Of a DNA stretch of 64,000 nt, positions 6,486 through 14,347 are shown piece after piece. Location of the stretch: the NCBI RefSeq assembly GCF_018070025.1, contig NZ_JAGPYQ010000001.1:5332001-5396000 (forward strand). The letters run 5' to 3'. Every line of letters begins with the position of its first letter. Within the stretch, counting starts at the first letter, position 1. The stretch comes from Streptomyces liliiviolaceus. GTDB lineage: Bacteria; Actinomycetota; Actinomycetes; Streptomycetales; Streptomycetaceae. The notes below the pieces were generated by a model, which saw only the letters and a list, made by a program, of their open reading frames with translations, ran no database searches and was not told the DNA's origin. The position numbers and the translations under genes were made by a program.

Positions 6486-8765
6486 TTGTCCGGGCCCCAT
6501 CGCTTTGCCCACCGGCGCAGACGCGCCGCAGCCCTCGCCCTCACCACCGCGAGCTCGCTGCTCGTCCTCGGCGTCCAGGGCGCACCCGTGTCCGCCGCGC
6601 CCGCCGACCCCGGCTCCGGCCCCTCGAAGATCGTCGCCACACCGCGCGCCGGGGCCGCCCAGCCCGCCCTGTCACCCGCCGCGCGCACCGCGCTGCTCAA
6701 GAGCGCCACCGCCGAGTCCGGTGACACCGCGAAGCAACTCGGCCTCGGCTCCCGCGAGAAGCTCGTCGTCAAGGATGTCGTCAAGGACGCCGACGGCACG
6801 ACCCACACCCGGTACGAGCGCACGTACGCGGGGCTTCCGGTCCTCGGCGGCGACCTGGTGCTGCATGTGAAGAAGGGCCGCACCACCACGTCCAAGGCGA
6901 CCGGCGCCACCATCACGGTGCCGACAACCACGCCGAAGATCTCCGCGACCGGCGCCGCCGACAAGGCACTGGCCGTCGGCAAGGCGGCCGACGTGGAGAA
7001 GTCCGCGATCGAGGGCAAGCCCCGGCTCGTGGTGTGGGCCGCCGGATCCGCCAAGCCTGTCCTGGCGTGGGAGTCCGTCGTCGAAGGGGTACAGGACGAC
7101 GGCACGCCCAGCGAACTGCACGTCGTCACCGACGCGAGCACCGGGAAGGTCGCCGCCGAGTACGAGGGCGTGCACACCGGAGCGGGTCACGGCCAGTACA
7201 ACGGCGACGTGTCCGTCGGCAGCACGCTCTCCGGCTCGACGTACCAGCTCGTCGACGGCGACCGCGCCGGACAGCGTACGTACGACCTGAACCAGGGAAC
7301 GTCCGGCACGGGCACCCTCTTCACGGATGACAACGATGTCTGGGGCGACGGAACTCCGGGCAACCGGCAGACCGCCGGCGTGGACGTCGCCTTCGGCGCG
7401 GCGGCGACCTGGGACTACTACAAGGACGTCCACAACCGCAACGGCATCCGCAACGACGGTGTGGCCGCCTACAGCCGTGCCCACTACGGCAACAGCTACG
7501 TCAACGCCTTCTGGCAGGACTCCTGCTTCTGCATGACGTACGGGGACGGCGCGGGCAACGCGGCCCCGCTGACGTCGCTCGACGTGGCGGCCCACGAGAT
7601 GAGCCACGGTGTCACCGCGGCGACCGCAGGCCTGGTGTACTCGGGTGAGTCGGGCGGCCTCAACGAGGCGACCTCGGACATCTTCGCCGCGGCCGTCGAG
7701 TTCAACGCCGGTCTTGAGGCGGACGTCCCCGACTACCTGGTCGGCGAGAAGATCGACATCAACGGCAACGGTACGCCGCTGCGCTACATGGACAAGCCCT
7801 CCAAGGACAGCCGCTCCCGCGACTACTGGGACGCCTCGCTGGGCAGCATCGACGTCCACTACTCCTCCGGTCCCGCGAACCACTTCTTCTACCTGCTGTC
7901 CGAGGGCAGCGGCGCGAAGACCGTGAACGGGGTCGCCTACGACAGCCCGACCGTCGACGGCGTGCCGGTGGCGGGCATCGGCATCGAGAACGCGGCCGAC
8001 ATCTGGTACCGCGCGCTGTCGACGTACATGACCTCGACGACCAACTACGCGGCCGCCAGGACCGCGACGCTGCAGGCCGCGACCGACCTCTTCGGGGCCT
8101 ACAGCGACACCTACCTCGCCGTCGCCGCCGCCTGGGCGGGCATCAACGTCGGCGACCGCATCGCGCTCGGGACCAACCTCTCCCCGATCGGCGACCAACT
8201 CTCCGGCGTCGGCCAGGACGTGTCCCTGCAGATCGAGGCCTACACCACCAACTCGGACTCGCCCCTGACCTACGAGGTCACCGGCCTGCCCGACGGTCTG
8301 ACCGCGAGCGACGGCGGACTGATCTCCGGCGTGCCGACCGCCACCGGCACCAGCGAGGTGACCGTGACGGTCACCGACGGCACGGGCTCGACCGCCTCCG
8401 ACACCTTCGAGTGGCGCGTGGCGAACATCTACGGCAGCTCCACCCGTGTCGACATCCCCGACAACGGTGCCGCGGTCGAGTCGCCCATCACCATCACGGG
8501 CCGCTCGGGCAACGCCTCGGCGACCACCGAGGTGTACGTCAACATCGTCCACACCTACCGGGGCGACCTGACGGTCGATCTGGTGGGCCCCGACGGAACC
8601 GTGTACTCGCTGCTGAACCGCAGCGGGGGTTCCGCGGACAACGTGGACCAGACCTTCACGGTGAACGCCTCGGCGCAGCCGGTCGACGGCACGTGGAAGC
8701 TGCGGGTGCGTGACGTGGCGGCGATCGACGTGGGCTACATCCAGCAGTGGCGCATCACTCCCTGA
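6486..8765 (+). CDS. Secreted M4 (thermolysin-like) zinc metalloprotease with He-PIG and P-domain
   Basis: The start is a TTG at 6486, placed 7-8 bp after GGAGGAG; no ATG/GTG is better placed. The 759-residue preproprotein has a signal peptide (RRRRAAALALTTASSLLVLG, cleavage near VSAAPA), an FTP/PepSY-type propeptide (about residues 80-230), and the M4 catalytic domain. The zinc site is H370-E-x-x-H374 with E394 (GGLNEATSD). Near residues 565-640 there is a putative-Ig (He-PIG) domain (GLPDGLTAS...GVPTATGT), and the last ~115 residues form a proprotein-convertase P-domain (TYRGDLTVDLVGPDGT). It degrades extracellular protein. It is monocistronic and followed by a stem-loop. Confidence 0.95.
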   Translation: MSGPHRFAHRRRRAAALALTTASSLLVLGVQGAPVSAAPADPGSGPSKIVATPRAGAAQPALSPAARTALLKSATAESGDTAKQLGLGSREKLVVKDVVKDADGTTHTRYERTYAGLPVLGGDLVLHVKKGRTTTSKATGATITVPTTTPKISATGAADKALAVGKAADVEKSAIEGKPRLVVWAAGSAKPVLAWESVVEGVQDDGTPSELHVVTDASTGKVAAEYEGVHTGAGHGQYNGDVSVGSTLSGSTYQLVDGDRAGQRTYDLNQGTSGTGTLFTDDNDVWGDGTPGNRQTAGVDVAFGAAATWDYYKDVHNRNGIRNDGVAAYSRAHYGNSYVNAFWQDSCFCMTYGDGAGNAAPLTSLDVAAHEMSHGVTAATAGLVYSGESGGLNEATSDIFAAAVEFNAGLEADVPDYLVGEKIDINGNGTPLRYMDKPSKDSRSRDYWDASLGSIDVHYSSGPANHFFYLLSEGSGAKTVNGVAYDSPTVDGVPVAGIGIENAADIWYRALSTYMTSTTNYAAARTATLQAATDLFGAYSDTYLAVAAAWAGINVGDRIALGTNLSPIGDQLSGVGQDVSLQIEAYTTNSDSPLTYEVTGLPDGLTASDGGLISGVPTATGTSEVTVTVTDGTGSTASDTFEWRVANIYGSSTRVDIPDNGAAVESPITITGRSGNASATTEVYVNIVHTYRGDLTVDLVGPDGTVYSLLNRSGGSADNVDQTFTVNASAQPVDGTWKLRVRDVAAIDVGYIQQWRITP

Positions 8766-8812
8766 CGCCCACTGACACCCTGGGCGCCCTCTGACGCCCT
8801 GTCGACATGACA

Positions 8813-8849
8813 GCCCGCCCGCTCGGACCGTGCCATGGTCCGGGCGGGC
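8813..8849. terminator. Bidirectional stem-loop between convergent genes
   Basis: GCCCGCCCG pairs with CGGGCGGGC, with an inner GGACC/GGTCC pair. It lies between the end of the M4 protease and the end of the convergent hydrolase. There is no T-run, as is common in Streptomyces. Confidence 0.7.
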
Positions 8850-8876
8850 GGTGCCGTGTGTGCGGGCCACCGGCTC

Positions 8877-9848
8877 CTACCTCCGCGCCCCGAGCCGTTC
8901 CGGTGCGGTCGTGTAGGGGAGGCCGTCGAGCGGGAGGTCGGTGAGGAAGCGCAGGACCAGGTCCGCGTACTCGGCTTCCCGTTCCAGGTGGACCATGTGG
9001 TCGGCGTCGCGGACCAGCAGGAAGGTCGAGTCGGCGATGGCGGCCGCCACGGCACGGTTCTCGTCCGGTGTGCTGACGTCGTCGTGCTCGCCGGTGAACA
9101 CCAGCGCGCGCACCGCGTCGACGGTCTCGGCCGGAAGCGGGTCCGAGGCGAGCAGACGGCGGTGGCAGACGGCGTGGCGGCGGGCCTCGGCCGGGGTGAT
9201 GCGGGCGAACTGCCGGTGCAGCATCCGTGCCACGGTGGCAGCTTGGGAGACCTGGTCCCGCAGGGCGGTGTTCAGCAGCGTGGCGACGGCGCGGCCCGCG
9301 ATCTCCTGCGAGCCGGAGTCCGAGAGCGACCCGTCGATGTCGTCCGCGAGCGCGGCGCGGGCACTCCACACCTCCTCGCAGTCGGAGACCAGGCGCGGGT
9401 TCATCCGGTGCGTGGCACCCGCCAGGACCAGCCGTGCGACCCGGGCCGGCCGGCTCAGGGCGGCGCGGTAGGCGATCGGCGCGCCGTACGAGGCCCCCAG
9501 GAGGTTGATCCGGTCGAACCCGAGCCGGTCGGTGACCCGCAGGGCGGCCTCGGCGAGCGCGTCGAAGCCCTGTTCGGCGGGCAGGTCGTCGGCCGTTCCG
9601 ACGCCGGGCAGGTCGACGAACACCAGCGGCATGTGCGCGCTGAGTCTGCGCTCCAGCCGGGGCCACGCGTACATGTCCTGGAGGGCGCCGCCGAGCAGGA
9701 GCAGGGGTTCGGTGACCGGGGGCCGGTCCGAGGTGATGACGCGGCAGGTGTAGCGCAGGCCGCGCCATTCCAGGGGTACCAGCTCCTCCCTGGTCTCCTC
9801 CGGCGCGGTCCACTCGGGCGCATTCCACACGGAGGGGACGGTCGCCAT
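8877..9848 (-). CDS. Alpha/beta hydrolase of the KAS III-ACP set
   Basis: 323 residues from the ATG at 9848, which overlaps the ACP stop codon by 1 bp, so it is translationally coupled. The fold signature is LLLLGGALQDMYAWPRLERRLS (oxyanion region), FVDLPGVG, the nucleophile elbow GAS120YG, an acidic residue in FTGEHDDVSTP and the catalytic His in DADHMVHLE. In this context it may release the product from the ACP as a thioesterase, or hydrolyse or cyclise an ester; this is inferred from gene order only. It is 43 residues longer than a minimal hydrolase at the N-terminus. The start at 9848 is preferred because upstream residues are Arg/Pro-rich. Confidence 0.85.
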   Translation of the reverse strand: MATVPSVWNAPEWTAPEETREELVPLEWRGLRYTCRVITSDRPPVTEPLLLLGGALQDMYAWPRLERRLSAHMPLVFVDLPGVGTADDLPAEQGFDALAEAALRVTDRLGFDRINLLGASYGAPIAYRAALSRPARVARLVLAGATHRMNPRLVSDCEEVWSARAALADDIDGSLSDSGSQEIAGRAVATLLNTALRDQVSQAATVARMLHRQFARITPAEARRHAVCHRRLLASDPLPAETVDAVRALVFTGEHDDVSTPDENRAVAAAIADSTFLLVRDADHMVHLEREAEYADLVLRFLTDLPLDGLPYTTAPERLGARR

Positions 9849-10081
9849 CACGGCTTCCCGGCGGCTCGGCTCGCGATGAGGTCGGCCAGGGCGTTGACGG
9901 TGGGGGCGCACGACAGTTCGTCCTCGGTGAGGAACAGGCCCATGCGGTCCTCCAGTTGCATGGACAGCACGGTCACGGCCATGGAGTCGATGCCGGCGTC
10001 GGCCAGGGTGGCGTCGGCGGTGATGGGCGCGGGGGGCAGGCCCGCCTGCGCCGTGAGGATGCCTTTGAGTTCTTCCAGCAC
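9848..10081 (-). CDS. Acyl carrier protein
   Basis: A 77-residue free-standing ACP. The GTG at 10081 follows AAGGAAACG by 6 bp and gives the usual ACP length. The phosphopantetheine site is the Ser in GIDSMAVTVL, followed by the helix LEDRMGLFLTEDEL. It is sandwiched between KAS III and the hydrolase. A dedicated ACP and a dedicated KAS III away from the fab cluster suggest a small specialised acyl-condensing pathway rather than primary fatty acid synthesis. Confidence 0.9.
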   Translation of the reverse strand: MLEELKGILTAQAGLPPAPITADATLADAGIDSMAVTVLSMQLEDRMGLFLTEDELSCAPTVNALADLIASRAAGKP

Positions 10082-10118
10082 GTGCTTCGTTTCCTTACGT
10101 TCCTGGGCAGATGGATCT

Positions 10119-11159
10119 CTACAGCTCCGCGGTGATGCCCGGGGGCCATACGAGGCTGGTGGCGGCCCAGGCGAGCCCGCTGCCGAAAGCGACAACGAGC
10201 ACGCGGTGCCCAGGTTTCAGCTGCCCCTCGTCCGCGGCGTGGGCGAGCAGCAACGGGACGGAGGCCGCCGCGGTGTTGCCGACGTGGGCGATGTTCGAGG
10301 GGGTTCGCTCGGGCGGGATGCCGAGAGCGTCGGCCACGGAGGCGGCGATGCGCCCGTTGGCCTGGTGGACGATCAGCCGGTCGACCTCGTCGAGCGTCCA
10401 GCCAGCGGCCTCCACCGCCTCCCGGGCGGCCTGGGTCATACGGCGCACCGCGTGCCGGAAGACCTCGTTTCCGCGCATGTGAACGAAGAAGTCACTCGCG
10501 GGCGCGGTGTCCCGCCGGTCGCGTTCGCGGGCTCCGCCGGCCGGGATGACGATGGCGTCGGCGAGCGAACCGTCGCTTCCCCAGGCGAAGGATCCGAGGC
10601 TGCCGTCCTGTCCCGCGAGTCCGGCCTCCAGGACCATGGCTCCGGCGCCGTCGCCGAAGAGCGGGGCCGTCGCGCGGTCGTCGGAGTCGATGATGGCGGA
10701 CATCGTCTCCGCGCCCACGACGAGGACCCTGCGGGCGCTGCCCGCGCTGATGAGGCCGGCGGCGACGGCCGACGCGTACACGAATCCCGCGCAGCCCGCG
10801 GTGACGTCGAAGGCGATCGTGTCGCCCAGTCCGAGCCGGTGGGCGACCGCGGGCGCGGTGGCCGGGCAGTGGTGGTCGGGGGTGGTCGTGGCCAGGACGA
10901 GGGCGTCGACGTCCGTGACGCCGGCCGACCGCATCGCGCGTCGCGCCGCCTCCACGGCCAGATCTCCCGTGGACACCGCCGTGTCCGCGCGGCGACGCTC
11001 CTGGATGCCGATTCTCTCCCGGATCCACGCGTCGCTGCTGTCCAGCCGGGAGCACAGCTCGTCGTTGGTCACACGGCGGGGTGGAAGATGGGAGCCCACA
11101 CCCGTCACCACGGCGGCCGGCCCCTGCGGTTCACGGAGTTCCGCACTCGAAACGTTCAT
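10119..11159 (-). CDS. 3-oxoacyl-ACP synthase III (FabH-like)
   Basis: 346 residues with the full KAS III triad: C123 (VTAGCAGF), H265 (VHQANGR) and N295 (HVGNTAAAS). It should condense an acyl-CoA starter with an acyl-ACP, probably using the adjacent ACP, or act as an acyl transferase in the DpsC/CerJ manner. The ATG at 11159 has no strong ribosome binding site and may be read from a very short leader. The gap to the ACP gene is 37 bp. Divergent from the 11353 gene. Confidence 0.92.
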   Translation of the reverse strand: MNVSSAELREPQGPAAVVTGVGSHLPPRRVTNDELCSRLDSSDAWIRERIGIQERRRADTAVSTGDLAVEAARRAMRSAGVTDVDALVLATTTPDHHCPATAPAVAHRLGLGDTIAFDVTAGCAGFVYASAVAAGLISAGSARRVLVVGAETMSAIIDSDDRATAPLFGDGAGAMVLEAGLAGQDGSLGSFAWGSDGSLADAIVIPAGGARERDRRDTAPASDFFVHMRGNEVFRHAVRRMTQAAREAVEAAGWTLDEVDRLIVHQANGRIAASVADALGIPPERTPSNIAHVGNTAAASVPLLLAHAADEGQLKPGHRVLVVAFGSGLAWAATSLVWPPGITAEL

Positions 11160-11271
11160 TTACTAAGCGTACTTGAGTGAAGGCGGAGAGTTATCTGCGG
11201 CCCCGGCCCCTCACGGGGCGGGAGAGGGACGAGGGAAGGGGCTGGCGCGTCGGAGCGGCCGGCGCAAGGGA

Positions 11272-11304
11272 GTTCGAACCATCATGAACGGGTTCATATA
11301 GGCT
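11272..11304 (+). promoter_or_regulatory. Candidate promoter with ATGAAC-GG-GTTCAT operator
   Basis: TTCGAA at 11273-11278 (in the palindrome GTTCGAAC) and TATAGG at 11297-11302 are 18 bp apart and resemble -35/-10 boxes. Between them sits a perfect inverted repeat, ATGAAC-GG-GTTCAT, at 11284-11297. The arrangement suits repression of the gene at 11353, and perhaps of the divergent KAS III gene. Confidence 0.45.
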
Positions 11305-11352
11305 GCGTACGCCGCCCTTTGTAGCCCTGTCCATCCCCGGGAGAGTCTTTCA

Positions 11353-12609
11353 GTGACCGTAGTGACCGCTCAAACCGAACCGGCCGTTCCGCCCGTCGAC
11401 CAGGTGCCCGGACAGGCTGCCGCAGACACCGGGGAGTTCTGGGTCGAGCCCGGGACGTCCGCCGACGAGGTCCCGGCGGACGGGGCGCGCGAGGAGAGTC
11501 CGGCCGCCGGGGCGCACGCCGAGGTTCCGGCGGACGAGACGCACGCCGAGGTTCCGGCGGAGAAGGCGCGTACCGAAGCCGCCGAGGACGAGGCGCACGC
11601 CGACGTCACGCCGGAGGACGTGCCCGCCGAGGTCGCCCAGGACGCCCAGGACTTCGGGGCGTACGTGCGGGCCGGCGGCTGGGCGTTCGCGCTGAAGGTG
11701 GCGCGCAGCGTGCGGCCCGGCGGCGAGGCGCCGGGCGAGACGCTGAAGGTCTCAGCGAAGGTCTTCGCCGAGCTGGCCGGGTGCTCGCCCGAGCGGGTCA
11801 TGCGCTACTACAAGGCGTGGGACAAGGCGGCCGACGACGGTCTCGTCCCGTACTTCGAGGCGCTGGCACCCGGCCAGGACGTGGAGTTGCCGGACTCCGA
11901 CGTGTGGCACGCGTACTACGTCTCCCGGTCCAGCGCCTCCTCCGAGCGCGGCACGGCGATCACCGCGGCGGCCGAGGCCGAGGGCATCCGGCCGACGAAG
12001 GCCCTGGAGGTCGCCGAGAACCCCACCGCGCTGCGGGCGGCGATCCTCGCCGACCCCTCCACGGCGAAGGCGGCCCGCGCGGCGCTCCTCGACCGGCTCC
12101 AGGAGGACCCGTCGCTCCAGACGGAGTGGGCCCGTGACATCGCCCGCACCGACGACCTGAAGAAGGCGGTCGCCACCGAGACGCAGGCGGCCAGCCGTAT
12201 CGGCTACGTCCGCGACATCGTGGAGAACGGCCAGGTCAAGACTCCCGCCGGGCAGACCATCGACGCCCCCGCCGAGCTGCGCGCCGAGGCCGAACGCCAC
12301 CTCTCGCTCATCGACGAACTGGACGAGAACGAGGACACCAGTGAGTGGGCCTCCGAGGCGTTCGACTCGATGAAGGACATCGTCGCCCAGACCATCCAGG
12401 CCGATCCCGAACTCCGCCTCCAGGAACGGCGTACGAAGTTCTACAGCAGCCTGCAGAAGGCGACCAAGGTCTTCGAGGAGCTGACCTTCGACGACGCCGA
12501 CGACCTCGACACCATCTACGAGGACGACATGCTGCAGCGCCTGGAGGAGCTCCAGGAGGCCATCAGCACCTGCATCACCACCCTGCGCAAGGCGGCGCCG
12601 GGCAAGTGA
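11353..12609 (+). CDS. Unrecognised acidic protein with HTH-like segment and coiled C-terminus
   Basis: 418 residues from the GTG at 11353, after GGGAGAG. I do not recognise the family. Residues 1-95 are Ala/Glu/Pro-rich and probably disordered, with repeated HAEVPA units. A globular region begins near residue 100 (FGAYVRAGGWAFALKVARSV). Residues 133-160 (SAKVFAELAGCSPERVMRYYKAW) look like a helix-turn-helix. Residues 190-290 are Ala-rich helices (EVAENPTALRAAILADPSTAK). The last 100 residues are strongly acidic and helical, probably coiled coil. The mix suggests a DNA-binding or partition/KfrA-like protein, but this is speculative. It is followed by two strong terminators. Confidence 0.75.
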   Translation: MTVVTAQTEPAVPPVDQVPGQAAADTGEFWVEPGTSADEVPADGAREESPAAGAHAEVPADETHAEVPAEKARTEAAEDEAHADVTPEDVPAEVAQDAQDFGAYVRAGGWAFALKVARSVRPGGEAPGETLKVSAKVFAELAGCSPERVMRYYKAWDKAADDGLVPYFEALAPGQDVELPDSDVWHAYYVSRSSASSERGTAITAAAEAEGIRPTKALEVAENPTALRAAILADPSTAKAARAALLDRLQEDPSLQTEWARDIARTDDLKKAVATETQAASRIGYVRDIVENGQVKTPAGQTIDAPAELRAEAERHLSLIDELDENEDTSEWASEAFDSMKDIVAQTIQADPELRLQERRTKFYSSLQKATKVFEELTFDDADDLDTIYEDDMLQRLEELQEAISTCITTLRKAAPGK

Positions 12610-12612
12610 GCG

Positions 12613-12633
12613 TTCCGCCCCGACGGGGCGGAA
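12613..12633 (+). terminator. Terminator hairpin 1
   Basis: TTCCGCCCC / GGGGCGGAA, a perfect 9-bp stem with a GAC loop, starts 4 bp after the stop of the preceding gene. Confidence 0.85.
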
Positions 12634-12640
12634 TCCTGTC

Positions 12641-12666
12641 GGCCGGCCGCCTCTCCGCGGCCGGCC
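12641..12666. terminator. Terminator hairpin 2
   Basis: GGCCGGCCGC / GCGGCCGGCC, a perfect 10-bp stem with a 6-base loop, between the convergent 11353 and HD-domain genes. It can act on both strands. Confidence 0.75.
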
Positions 12667-12668
12667 AC

Positions 12669-12740
12669 ACTTCTCGAACAGTCGTCACTTCTCAAACAGT
12701 TGTCACTTCTCGAACGGTCGTCACTCCTCGAACGGCGCGG
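12669..12740. repeat. 18-bp tandem repeat x4 duplicating the 3' end of the HD gene
   Basis: Four 18-bp units (acttctcgaacagtcgtc and variants). The innermost unit is the last codons of the HD-domain gene. The three outer units each carry the equivalent of its tail and a stop codon on the minus strand, so the gene tail was copied downstream. Confidence 0.85.
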
Positions 12741-13404
12741 CGAGCAGGAGATCCTCCACCGTGGGCACCGGGAATTCGGGGAGGTGACGGCGGCCGACTT
12801 CGGCGAAGGGGTGCATGAGCACCGACATGGGTTTGGTGCGGCACAGCGAAAGAATGTTGTCGAGCGCGTCCTGCTTGAACCCTTCCCTGGGGAAGGCCGT
12901 CAGTATTTCCTCAAGGGCGTCGGGCGGAATGCGCTGAAGTTCGTTCCCCGAGAAATCCATTCCCGAGCCCACGCAGACCACCGCGATCTCCGGCCTCTTC
13001 CGCATGGCGATACCCGCGTTGGTGTGCAGGGCGATCGCGTCCCAGACGACCGCCACGCGTTCGGCCGGCATGTGCTGTTCCCGCAGGAACCGCTGTGCGG
13101 CGTCGGCGCCGTCGACCTCGAAGCGCTCGTCCGGGGTCTGGTACGCCTTGACCAGCCCGAGGTCGTGCAGGGCGGCGGCGACGAACGCGAGTTCCCTGTC
13201 GTAGGGGACGCCGCGTCGGTCGTACAGCAGGGAGCCGAAGAGGTAGGACCGCATGACGTGGTTGTAGAGCGTCCCCGAGGACACGCTCCGCACGAACTGC
13301 GCTGTCTTCTGCGCCAGTTCACCGGTGGGGATGCGCACTCCGGCCACGGTCCTGGGCAGGGCGTGCGGGGAATTACCGGCAGGGGAATTGCTCTTGTCGG
13401 ACAT
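12721..13404 (-). CDS. HD-domain hydrolase, cyanamide hydratase-like
   Basis: 227 residues from the ATG at 13404, with GAGAAGG upstream; the in-frame extension to 13464 lacks a site. The metal-binding HD pair is in FVAAALHDLGL, preceded by the conserved NHVMRSYLFG (first His). Later residues include AIALHTNAGIA. This arrangement is that of the cyanamide hydratase/Ddi2-like HD family, which hydrates cyanamide to urea or acts on related small substrates; the activity here is inferred. It is 108 bp downstream of a TetR regulator on the same strand. The 3' end lies inside an 18-bp tandem repeat. Confidence 0.82.
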   Translation of the reverse strand: MSDKSNSPAGNSPHALPRTVAGVRIPTGELAQKTAQFVRSVSSGTLYNHVMRSYLFGSLLYDRRGVPYDRELAFVAAALHDLGLVKAYQTPDERFEVDGADAAQRFLREQHMPAERVAVVWDAIALHTNAGIAMRKRPEIAVVCVGSGMDFSGNELQRIPPDALEEILTAFPREGFKQDALDNILSLCRTKPMSVLMHPFAEVGRRHLPEFPVPTVEDLLLAAPFEE

Positions 13405-13512
13405 ACGGACAGCCTTCTCGTCGGCGGTTGATGCCACGAGCCTATGGACGGCGCCGCGGAGCAAACAGCGGCGAAAATGCCGATCGGCTCCGGATTCTCG
13501 CCAGAACGGTCG

Positions 13513-14256
13513 TCAACCGGCCTGGTCCGTCGCGGGAATGCGGTCGAAGATGTCCTTCAGCGTGTTCCGCATCCCCAATCGGAAGATTTCCGCGGGGTGT
13601 TCGCCGAGGAACGTGGTGTGCCCGAACACCTCCAGGACGACCAGGCCGTGCATGTGCCCCCACGCGCTCATGACGAGTGCGGTCAGGACCGGGGGCAGAG
13701 CATCGTGACCGGCCGGCGGCAACTGGTCGAAGAACGCCACGAACGCGGGCGACAGTTCGGAGGCGTCGACCGCGGCCAGTTGCGCCGGGGTGAAGCCGTC
13801 GAACATCTCGCGCTCGAAGATCGCGCCCATCCGGCGCACCGCCTGGGTGGTCGCGCCCTCGACGGGAGCCTCGTAGTACCGCAACGGCGTGCCGTACAGG
13901 AGCTGGAACCGCTCGGGATGGTCGACGGCCCACCGGCGATAGCCCTCGGCCGCGTCCACCACCCGTTCCAGGGGTGAGTCCCCCTCCGAGGCGTCGACGG
14001 CGGCCTGGACGGCGTCGCCCAGGGCTTCGTACGCCTTGGTGATGAGGGCCGTGACCAGCTCGTCCCTGCTCGGGAAGTAGTGGTAGAGCGCCTGCACGGT
14101 CATGCCCAGGCTCCGGGCGACGGCACGCAGCGACAGGGCCGCGGGGCCGCTCTCGGCGATCTGGCGCTCGGCCGCGTCCAGGATCTCCTGGGTGGCGGCC
14201 GCTCGACGCCGCTGACGCAGAGAGGGCAGGGCGGGCATGTGTTCGTCGACGGGCAT
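13513..14256 (-). CDS. TetR-family regulator with WHG C-terminal domain
   Basis: About 247 residues from the ATG at 14256 (ATG 14238 also possible; no site decides). The N-terminal HTH spans RRAAATQEILDAAERQIAES and LSLRAVARSLGMTVQALYHYFPSRDEL. The C-terminal domain carries the signature AWGHMHGLVVLEVFG of the WHG group (TetR_C_13). It probably represses itself and the downstream HD-domain hydrolase. The palindrome CTGACAGTGTCAG lies 63 bp upstream and is a fitting operator. Ligand unknown. Confidence 0.9.
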   Translation of the reverse strand: MPVDEHMPALPSLRQRRRAAATQEILDAAERQIAESGPAALSLRAVARSLGMTVQALYHYFPSRDELVTALITKAYEALGDAVQAAVDASEGDSPLERVVDAAEGYRRWAVDHPERFQLLYGTPLRYYEAPVEGATTQAVRRMGAIFEREMFDGFTPAQLAAVDASELSPAFVAFFDQLPPAGHDALPPVLTALVMSAWGHMHGLVVLEVFGHTTFLGEHPAEIFRLGMRNTLKDIFDRIPATDQAG

Positions 14257-14318
14257 ACGGCGACCGTACGGCGTCAACTCCGCCCGCGTACGCCGAATTT
14301 GGAAACCGAGAGGAAAAT

Positions 14319-14331
14319 CTGACAGTGTCAG
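14319..14331. promoter_or_regulatory. TetR operator CTGACA-G-TGTCAG
   Basis: A perfect 13-bp palindrome between the ECF42 gene end and the WHG-TetR start. Many actinobacterial TetR proteins bind TGACAnTGTCA sites, so autoregulation is likely. Confidence 0.6.
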
Positions 14332-14347
14332 GTGTACCGCACGCCGC

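Noticed and set aside
6672..8870. 732-codon minus-strand open frame opposite the M4 protease
   Set aside because: The plus-strand protease has full motifs and a ribosome binding site; the antisense frame shows only Gly/Val/Arg/Asp-rich shadow composition.
12669..12740. 18-bp repeats considered as a CRISPR or origin iteron array
   Set aside because: Units are contiguous with no spacers, and their sequence is the copied tail of the neighbouring gene.
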